Source: Galerina marginata
Lineage: Eukaryota; Basidiomycota; Agaricomycetes; Agaricales; Galerinaceae
Direction of reading: 5' to 3'
DNA length: 64,000 nucleotides
Assembly: GCA_023014335.1 (NCBI GenBank)
Contig: JAECYW010000006.1
Span: forward strand, 2,418,001-2,482,000
Position numbers and translations under genes: made by a program. Below, in pieces: positions 56,438 to 64,000 of the stretch (positions are counted from its first letter, which is position 1; each line of letters starts with the position of its first letter). The notes under the pieces were generated by a model, which was not told the DNA's origin, made no database searches, and saw only the letters and a list, made by a program, of their open reading frames with translations.

Positions 56438-56559
56438 AGATCAAAAAATTTAGGAAGTTTAAGACTTTAAAAAACTCTAATTTAAACAATTTTTTTTGAT
56501 ATTATTCTTCTGAGAATTGACACAGTAATGGTTGAGACACAGTGGAAACAAAGTGAGGG

Positions 56560-56760
56560 TGCAGCTGTGCAAAATACTATGTGGCTGTGCTTATTACCAT
56601 CAGAAAGCGCTGATTTTTACAATTTTTGAGATATTATTTTCATGTCATTTGACCCAGTAACAACTGATATATATTGAAAACAATATTTTCTTTGGCTGTG
56701 CAAGAGCACAGTCCGCACTGGACTGTGCTCTTGCACAGCCACCCCAAAAAAATAAAAATC
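56560..56760. repeat. Third palindrome with GTGGCTGTGC arms
   Basis: TTGGCTGTGCAAGAGCACAG folds back around CCGCACTGG to GCACAGCCACC (56692-56743). A left copy of the AT-rich motif lies at about 56610, but only weak inverted similarity extends to the right. It is a degraded or smaller member of the family at 55130-56437. The interval 56761-57345 holds nothing recognised. Confidence 0.7.
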
Positions 56761-57345
56761 AAATTTTAATTCAAAACATTATTACAGGGTCAAATTTCAT
56801 GAACAGCCACATGTTATTTGGTCCAGTTACACTAACTTCTTTTTAATTACTGTATTTTGATAATTACTATGTCAATTCCCATAAAAGTAGTTCCAAAAAA
56901 AATGTGAAATGTAGGACCTTTAAAGTCTTAAAGATTTTCAAAAATTTTAATGTCAAAATCATGAAAATTAATACATTAATGCTCAAAGTACACTTAACAT
57001 GAATTTTTTAAAATATATATATATATATTTCAAATCTAGATACCATCTTTATAAATTGATGGAATGCAATCAATTATGGTTCAAGAGTGGTAAAACCTGT
57101 TTTACTTTTAAATAATGCCTATTGATCTTTTTGGAAATTTTTTCCCGCGGTGTTGATGGATGAATCAATGAATGAATCAAAATTTTGACTAAGTTCTGGG
57201 ATTATAAAGAATGAGTCTTTGATAAATCAAAGGACTCATAACAAGGGATCATCATGCCACATAGATCGAGGGAAGTCATAGATCCTTCTACCTGATAAAG
57301 CCCATTAATTAATATGTTTTTTAAAAGCAAAAAAGGTTATTGCAC

Positions 57346-59732
57346 TTACGCCTTGGGTGTCGCCAAAACCACAGCCCAACAGATGTTGGTTCCAATCATA
57401 AGCTCATCCGGGGACTTCTGCGAGTTATAACCCAAAGTGGTGTATCCAACAAGAGTCAAAGATCCAGTTGGAATATCTCCTGGAAAGACAGGAAGAGTTT
57501 CGGCAACCTTGCGTAGACCTTTTGGAAGATCAATCTGAAGAGATCGCCCATCCAAGATAGGAACTGGTTATAAACAAGTTAATATCTTTAAAAACAAGAT
57601 ATCAATGAGAAACTCACTGGTCTCATCACAGGTATATCCCAGCTTCCACTTTGAATTTTTGAATTGAGCCTGCTGTGCATTGGCAGGACTCAACTTCTTG
57701 GTGCCCATAGGACGAGAAGGACCGGCGCGGCCATATGAATCTATTAGCAACAATATTGAGATGAATAAATGATTAAAGTCAAATAAACATACTTTGAGCT
57801 CTATTATTGGAGCTTCCGGGGCGGGATGAAAAAGACCAGCGATTGTTGGACATCAGGGTTTTGATACCAGGTACCTTGTAAACCAAGCAGAGAGTGGCAA
57901 CCAATCTTTCATATTCCATAGTCTGAATTACGCCTGTCAGAATCTTGTACGATGAACCGTTAATATCCTTGGCATGACGAGTGTAGTCTTCATCAACACA
58001 TATAAGACTGAGACAGAGAGCCGGAGTTTTCTGGTTTCGTAAAGTGATCAAAGGATAGATGGATCCAGTGTCCGGTTTCTTGGCTATAAGGTCACAAGGT
58101 TCGATTCTTGACAAGTTGACGGTGCTGGTGCCTGTGTCCGAAACAAAAGTGAACAAATCCAGCAAGTACCTATCAGAATAAAGTTAAAGCAGAGTATCAA
58201 AATAGAATAGAATGGTTTACTTCTTGCTAGTCTTTGTCAAATTTGGCAACAGTTCTGAGACATACATCATAGGCTCTGGTGCTTCACCTGCAGGAAGATA
58301 TCGATTGTTGGTGTATCCACTGAAATATTGTTAGTCAATTAGCTATAGGCAGTAAATAAGTAGATACCTAGGCAATTTGGGAAGATCCTTGTAAGTTTTG
58401 GCGAGGAAGATGTCAACCAAGTCTTTATCATAAATCTGGCATTTTCGTAACTTGGGACGACTGTATATATATAGTATCAGGCAATAAAATTGATTAATCA
58501 ACAGAAATGCATACCTTTCAAGAGGATCTTTAGTGATCAAATCCTCCAGATAAACACCAGTATCTTTCAAATCATCTTTTCTCTTTGCAAAAGACTTTTC
58601 TTCTTTCAATTTAGCCTCCTTTGCCTTTTTTCTATAAGCCAGAAAGAGTCAACAAAGTAAACATATTATAGAAACCAAAAATAATAAACATACATGGCAG
58701 TGTTGAGAATTTTTTGACGTTGAGGATTGTTACTAAGAAAACTGGATTAAATACTATTATCAAGCAAATACACCATACACACCTAGTTTTAGCCTTTCCT
58801 TTGGACTTACTCAAAGGAAGCTCATCATCCTCTGAGCTGTTATCCTCCTCACTAAGAAAAGAAAAACAAAGAAGAGAAAATAAGCTTAAAGTTAAAAAGA
58901 AAAAAAAAAAAAAAGGACATACGCTTCATCATCTATGAAATTAGCATCAGAATCATGCTCCTCTTGATCTTCATCATTTTCCTCCTCCTCTTCATCTTCA
59001 GCCTCATCTTCAGCTTCCTGTGCAACTTCTTCATTATCACTATCAGCCTCCTCCTCTTCACTAGCGCTATCAGATTCCGATTCAGTCTCTTCTTTAATTG
59101 CCTTGGTAATCTTCCTCTTTGTTTGAATCAAGACAATAGGTGATTTGAGTTTTGAATTTTTAGCAGAAGACTTGATCGTAGGAGTGTTGGGAGGCTTTGA
59201 CTGTGAAGTATGACGAGGTTTTTTTGGTGACTTCTGTTCAGGACTAAAATAGCCTTTAATATAAAGTTTATAAAAATGAAAACCAAAATACCTTGGAGTA
59301 AATGCAGCAGTGTCGATGTTTTTCTTCTTAGACTTGGAGCTGATTAATAAAATAATTAATAAAAGAGGCAAAATATCTGAACTAACTACTCACAGGCTTC
59401 CTGCAGTTGCTTGAGGAGGCCCTACTCTTTGAGACCTTCTCGGAGTAACCCTAGAAAACCATATTAGTCTCATAATATCTTAACATGGATAAAAAAAAGC
59501 AAAAAAGCACGGAGGTGGGGGCTGATCTGATCTGCAATGAAAGTTTAGCTTCAAAAAAGTAAAATACAACAAGCAGAACATACAAAGAGGCAGCATCAGA
59601 GGATTCATTTTCACTCGCACTATAATAATACCAATAACTTTCAGCATATATCAAAAAAGAACAGATAATTCAATATCTACCTGTGATTTTCCTCTGAAGA
59701 GGAGTCTTGTTTGACTTTTCTTTTAGGTGGCA
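57346..59732 (-). CDS. Unrecognised acidic nuclear-type protein, multi-exon
   Basis: The start is the ATG at 59732 (MPPKRKVKQDSSSEENH). The first exons are 59732-59681, one near 59637-59586 and one ending near 59398, joined by GT-AG introns in frame. More exons follow to the TAA at 57346, with not all joints resolved. The N-terminal half is highly charged: KPRHTSQSKPPNTPTIK-type basic stretches, then a long Glu/Asp run (58935-59080). A Lys-rich coiled stretch follows (KKAKEAKLKEEKSFAKRKDD). The C-terminal part is globular-looking (IYPLITLRNQKTPALCLSLI; DGRSLQIDLPKGLRKV) but matches no family I know. It lies divergent to the gene at 60386. Neighbouring chromatin genes suggest a nuclear role, by inference only. 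Confidence 0.6.
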
Positions 59733-60385
59733 TAACAGGTGTAGTGTGTATGAGTGTGGAGGTTTAAGGAAAAACGACTGGATAGACAGAAAGAAATCTG
59801 TGGCTTCTTATACCTCTCAGATTTCCCAAATGGATATCGGATCAAACAGAAGATCCGATTTTTTGGGGTAGAATGGATATACATTTCAGATCAATTATGG
59901 TGAGTTACGTACAAATATATATTGAGCCCCTATAAAAAAAAGCTTCTGAATGACATGAAAACCAAGAACCGCCAAATTCTAACTGCGGGGTTCCTGATAG
60001 GTTGGATAGAAACCAGATCACCGTCTATTTAGTTATAGAAAAGAAGATCCGATTTGATAATGCCAAGATGTAAAAACCAGGTTCTAGATTCCTGTCTGGT
60101 CAGCAGACCTAATGCATTTCCGGACCGATTCTAACGTCCCTAGTAATTGAATGGAAAAATTTCAACTCTATATTGAAATTAAAAAAAATATAGCACCATT
60201 TTTAAAGGTACACCGTCAAGGGTCCACAAGACTAGAATGATCCAACACCTAAAAAGGAAGTTACAAAGCTTTTTTTATAAGCATAGGAGAATTTGATTGA
60301 TCGATCGCAATAGTGGAGCACAGCTTTAAAAGCGAGCAAAGAACTTTGTGAAAGTATTCCTTCATTCACCTATCAACAAAGCACT
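59733..60385. promoter_or_regulatory. Divergent intergenic region
   Basis: About 650 bp between two divergent start codons. It holds no clear repeat. A run of the dinucleotide-like GATTGATCGATCGC lies near 60294-60308, and CT-rich leader sequence precedes both starts. Confidence 0.4.
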
Positions 60386-60757
60386 ATGGATCAGTTCTAT
60401 GATATGAAAGCTACTGGTTAGTCAAACTTTCATGATTCTTGTGATATAAATTAACAAGATTTTAGAGAGCAAAGTAGAAAGGCTTGCTGAAAATCAGGTA
60501 CATAAACGAAAGCAGTTATGTTACTTTAATGCGGTATGTGAAGGTGTTTTTAAAAATAACAAATGTGACTTAAACAATAACAGACAGATGGAATTAAGGA
60601 CCAGGTTGAAGTCGTTCCTCTTGAGCAAAACAAAACCTGGAAACTTATCCGTAATCCAACTACTCAAGACGCAGAAGAAGTTGTTCTGCGTATTCAGGGT
60701 GTATTAAGCCAGAAGTCACTTCCACCTATATCACAGACATTTAATATGTGAGTCAAA
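60386..60757 (+). pseudogene. 5' exons of a gene disrupted by Helentron copy 3
   Basis: ATG at 60386 (MDQFYDMKAT). Exons 60386-60416, 60466-60497 and from 60586 onward join in frame with GT-AG introns (49 and 88 nt), and read through EVVPLEQNKTWKLIRNP and QGVLSQKSLPPIS to about 60748. There the Helentron 3' end (ACTTG at 60758) follows. The rest of the gene is not in this window. No family is recognised. It is the divergent partner of the gene at 57346-59732. Confidence 0.55.
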
Positions 60758-60769
60758 ACTTGCAAAGCA

Positions 60770-60787
60770 GCCATTGCTACGCATGGC
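60770..60787 (-). other. 3'-terminal hairpin of Helentron copy 3
   Basis: The same stem and bulge as copies 1 and 2, with the loop changed to TAC. Stem conservation with loop variation supports a structural signal. Confidence 0.8.
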
Positions 60788-60991
60788 AAATACGAGTTCT
60801 TACGTTTTTTTTTTTTTTAACTCGTTAATATATGTTCACACATAGGCCGGACTATTTTATCAGTCAGTCAAAATACTGCAGTGTGCTAAATTACTATCTT
60901 TCTAATATTAGACACTATTTTAACAAACTGCAATTGTATTTTATTTGACTGCTAAGATAGTCCAAGATAAAATTAATATTAATATTAACAA

Positions 60992-63900
60992 TTATAGACC
61001 ATAGATTGCAACTACCGCCTGCCTAGAAATGCTATTTCCATTTTTACAATGCATCAGTGACTTCTCACTAAATGTATTCAAGTTGTTGTCCTTATAACAA
61101 TGAATTCCAGTTTCAATCCCATCATGATACCAAACATTTTCATTGCCTAACACTACTCTTGCAGTAAAATGATGACCGCCACTATATATAATACCTCTTA
61201 ATGGCAGGTGAGTTACACTTTTACCTTCAATAATTACTTTAATTTTTTTACTGATGCTTACATTTACTTCAAGAGAAAAACACACAAAATTTGGTTTGAT
61301 ATTGAATGTTCTTGTCTTAATTATCTTGCTATTACAGTTCAAGCAGTTATCCTCATTATTATACTGCCATTTTTCAAACATACGATTAGTTGATTTATGC
61401 TGTGAAGATGTCACAAATATCAGACTTCTAGAGGTTGAGTTCAATATTGCATTGTAATTGCAGCTCGAACATCTTGCTATCTGATCACAGTCTCCTTCAT
61501 TTGACTGCTGAAACATATAGGTCAAAAGATCTCGGATATCAGTTCCAGTATTACCATTTGGGAAAATATGTAATGCATCTCTTTGTAACTTATGTCTTAC
61601 AGTGTTTCGGGCTTGCTGAAAGTTATTTCCTTCATTGTCAATTTTTTTAAAGCCCTCTAAAAGTGTTTGAGCATAGTTTCCATGATTTTCAAGTACATCA
61701 GACCATTGTATTTTGTTCTGAGACCAAACATTAAATAAAATAGTGAATAGAGAATCATATGCACAACTGTGATTTACTGAATCCCATTTAAGTCCAAGTA
61801 ATTTGTCTGAAATTTTAGTTACAGAATTTTCTTTTTTATTTCTTTTAGCTTTAGGCTGAGAACCTTCAACTTCTTCATTAGGATTGCATCTTTTATTGTT
61901 TGTTAATGCAACTGAGCCTTGAGCAGGTTGAAAGTGCTCTAATACAGTATTTTTTTTTTGTGTTGATTCCACCGTTTTTTTATTGACAATTGTCCACGGT
62001 GTATCTGTAACAACTGGTAAACTGTCCATTGGCTTGTCTTTTGACCATCGGATTGAGTTATCAACACATTTAGGACAATATTCTGCACCTTTCAGCTTTC
62101 TATATTGTCTGATCATTATATTCCGCAACTTGCCATTGACTGCAGATGGAAGATTTTCATTATACTTAAGTAATGTAATTTCATCAAGCAATTCAAGTTC
62201 ACGGAACTCTTGACGAAGATATCCTGAAGCACCACATTTAATTTTATATGGATCAAAACCTTGAAGAATAATAGTCCCTTCTGCCGATGCACTTCGAGAT
62301 ATAGCTGTATAATATGCCATATGACTACGACAGCTATTCAAATTTACAACATTATATTGCCTTGTTTTACCTTGTGATGAATAATCTGTCATTGCAAAGT
62401 TTGGAAGAACAGAGACTTGTGAACGATTTATAGTTAAAGGCTGATTTAAACCTTTACAAAGAACCGATTTACTTGTTCGACTCAAAGGAATAACATTTTT
62501 GGGTAGACCTTGAAGTCTTATATTCTTAGCTGGTTTATCCAACTTGACAAATAAAGTATCTAGCACCAGTTTATTATCAATGCCTTGTGAAGCTTGCCAA
62601 CCAACAACATGACCTTCTTGACCTTTTGTAATACACAATTCAGTTGCATCATTATTGCGGATCATTACAGGCATTCCATAGCAAAGAGATAGTTTTCCTG
62701 GTACTCCTTCAGTTAGAGAATGTCGGATATTCCATAATATTGTCTGTAGACGATGTGACAAGGAAATTTGTTTTTTTCTAACTGATTTTATACCTTTTCG
62801 TTTCAAGACTCTTAAAACTTCAGGCTGTACACTTTCACCAATTGTATCAACAGAATAGAAATGAGTCAGTTCCTGTCCAGTTTCTTTGGCAAATCTAGCA
62901 CATCCAAGTTCATTAATTCGATCCTTTTCTGTGTTTAATCCAACTATAATTGAGACATTGCGGAATAACCGACTGGCTATATTTGGCTGATTTTTTCTAT
63001 TACCAGCAATACGAGTCCGAAGGAAATTAATATCCTCATCTGTGCAAGCAGCATAACGCATGTTCTCCAAGGCCTTGCGGAGCTTTGCATCTTCTGGAGT
63101 TTGTGTTTTCTGTCTCATGTTTTCTCGAAGTATTACAACTGTGGTTACTTGATGCCACAAGGCCTTTCCAACTGCTGTTTTTTGGCCATTTTCAGTCATT
63201 GCTGCATTGACTGTTGTTCCAACACTGCCGCTATATAGTGCAGATCCTAAAACTGGTGCTAGTTGAGCAAAGTCACCAGCAAAAATCATATTTATTCCTC
63301 CAAAAGGGGCTTCTGTGTTATTTCTGATTTTGGCCAACTGTGCACTGATTTTATAAAGGTCAAGACATGATATCATTGAAACCTCATCTATAAATATATA
63401 TTCAACACCATCCAGACGAGCTTTAACTTGAGCAATTGTTGAATGCTCATTTCCATAACGAATATTATCACTTTGTATACCTAATGCTGAATGATATGTT
63501 GACCCATTTAATAAAGCTGCAGCTGAGCCAGTTGGAGCTAAAATCATAATACGATGAGATTCTTTACGCTTTTTAAAAAATGATATTAATGCTTTAATTA
63601 CTTGGGATTTTCCAGTACCACCCATACCTCCAAGATACATCTTTAATGGATCTGTTTTATGAAGGCTTGCATGATTTGCAACAATACGGAATGCTCTTTC
63701 CTGTTCTTTATTTAAACTAAATTTAAGAACTGTACGATCAATAATTTGTTGTTTCTCTTTCCTCTCTGCTTTGAAGTTTTTTGTAATATAAGAGATATCT
63801 GATACTACAACTTTATCAGTATCCTGAGAGTTAATCTGGTCTAACTGATCAGCTAGTCCTGTATTTGATGGTAAGTTTTGCGAACGTTTCTGAAGAACTA

Positions 63901-64000
63901 ATTGCTTTGCAGTTTGTACAATAGTATTCCAAGCTGAACTTGTTATTGTTTGATCTGGTTGAAATGTATTAGCACTTAGTTCAGTTTTATCATCAGTTGA
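60992..64000 (-). CDS. Helentron PIF1-like helicase and USP-like protease, C-terminal part (copy 3)
   Basis: The frame is open from the window edge to TAG at 60992, about 1000 residues; there is simply no Met in its first 120 codons. The helicase has Walker A GGMGGTGKS near 63600-63630, the DEVSM Walker B near 63390, and later motifs (AGDFAQLAPV; MRYAACTDEDI). The C-terminal protease domain has NHSCAYDSL near 61770, CSSC and CLNC zinc-type pairs, GGHHFTARVV near 61165 and VWYHDG. All three catalytic positions are as in copies 1 and 2. The Rep domain would lie outside the window. No stop interrupts the visible part. Confidence 0.93.
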   Translation of the reverse strand, partial: STDDKTELSANTFQPDQTITSSAWNTIVQTAKQLVLQKRSQNLPSNTGLADQLDQINSQDTDKVVVSDISYITKNFKAERKEKQQIIDRTVLKFSLNKEQERAFRIVANHASLHKTDPLKMYLGGMGGTGKSQVIKALISFFKKRKESHRIMILAPTGSAAALLNGSTYHSALGIQSDNIRYGNEHSTIAQVKARLDGVEYIFIDEVSMISCLDLYKISAQLAKIRNNTEAPFGGINMIFAGDFAQLAPVLGSALYSGSVGTTVNAAMTENGQKTAVGKALWHQVTTVVILRENMRQKTQTPEDAKLRKALENMRYAACTDEDINFLRTRIAGNRKNQPNIASRLFRNVSIIVGLNTEKDRINELGCARFAKETGQELTHFYSVDTIGESVQPEVLRVLKRKGIKSVRKKQISLSHRLQTILWNIRHSLTEGVPGKLSLCYGMPVMIRNNDATELCITKGQEGHVVGWQASQGIDNKLVLDTLFVKLDKPAKNIRLQGLPKNVIPLSRTSKSVLCKGLNQPLTINRSQVSVLPNFAMTDYSSQGKTRQYNVVNLNSCRSHMAYYTAISRSASAEGTIILQGFDPYKIKCGASGYLRQEFRELELLDEITLLKYNENLPSAVNGKLRNIMIRQYRKLKGAEYCPKCVDNSIRWSKDKPMDSLPVVTDTPWTIVNKKTVESTQKKNTVLEHFQPAQGSVALTNNKRCNPNEEVEGSQPKAKRNKKENSVTKISDKLLGLKWDSVNHSCAYDSLFTILFNVWSQNKIQWSDVLENHGNYAQTLLEGFKKIDNEGNNFQQARNTVRHKLQRDALHIFPNGNTGTDIRDLLTYMFQQSNEGDCDQIARCSSCNYNAILNSTSRSLIFVTSSQHKSTNRMFEKWQYNNEDNCLNCNSKIIKTRTFNIKPNFVCFSLEVNVSISKKIKVIIEGKSVTHLPLRGIIYSGGHHFTARVVLGNENVWYHDGIETGIHCYKDNNLNTFSEKSLMHCKNGNSISRQAVVAIYGL

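Larger units (their letters stand above)
60758..64000 (-). mobile_element. Helentron copy 3, partial (continues beyond window)
   Basis: The 3' end has ACTTG at 60758-60762, hairpin 60770-60787 (loop TAC) and subterminal ACGAGTTCTTACG, followed by the coding frame. Its subterminal repeat matches copy 1, and its protein is also closer to copy 1 than to copy 2. Confidence 0.85.

Overview
The window is eukaryotic and almost certainly from a mushroom-forming basidiomycete (Agaricomycetes; genus not determined). Several multi-exon genes have 45-60 nt GT-AG introns. The content is dominated by element types typical of that group: Helentron-type rolling-circle transposons, Ty3-like gag/pol fragments, a spliced DDE-type transposase, and expanded TET/JBP, JmjC and SET chromatin-modifier genes. 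I see no unambiguous conserved housekeeping gene.

Left part (1-21.3 kb): a graveyard of nested insertions. Small non-autonomous Helentron relatives (HINE-like, recognised by a 5' palindrome and an 18-nt 3' hairpin) lie at 1-326, 4302-5200 and 5604-5970. They surround a Ty3-like gag-protease (1287-4334, minus), a TIR element, tandem repeats and palindromes. A second Ty3-like element (minus) has its gag at 20.4-21.3 kb and its pol at 9.0-11.5 kb. The two parts are separated by a three-gene DNA transposon at about 11.5-20.4 kb: a 350-aa accessory gene (minus), a 1211-aa transposase in 14 exons (plus) and a 153-aa gene (minus). All three splice into full-length frames whose exon sums divide by three. 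The long third intron of the transposase contains a whole HINE.

Helentrons: three large minus-strand copies sit at 21.3-31.5 kb (copy 1, split by a HINE trimer), 46.2-54.5 kb (copy 2, apparently intact, with a spliced 5' exon) and 60.8 kb to beyond the window end (copy 3). Copies 1 and 2 encode Cys-rich N-terminus, DUF6570-like domain, HUH/two-Tyr Rep and PIF1-like helicase; copy 3 shows helicase onward. All three end in a papain-like cysteine protease domain resembling ubiquitin-specific peptidases.

Between copies 1 and 2 lies a group of chromatin-type genes: a JmjC-like oxygenase (31.65-36.5 kb, minus), a GC-rich repeat island (36.8-39.9 kb), a TET/JBP-type dioxygenase (40.2-43.2 kb, plus) and a SET-domain protein (44.8-45.9 kb, plus) preceded by a 31-bp minisatellite and a TATA box. 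Between copies 2 and 3 are large near-perfect palindromes (55.1-56.75 kb), an unrecognised acidic nuclear-type gene (57.3-59.7 kb, minus) and the 5' end of a divergent gene (60.39 kb, plus) cut by copy 3.

Two short signatures cut across these families: the decamer GTGGCTGTGC at the arms of palindromes with CpG-rich centres, and a roughly 65-bp AT-rich motif shared by the HINEs and the palindromic elements.
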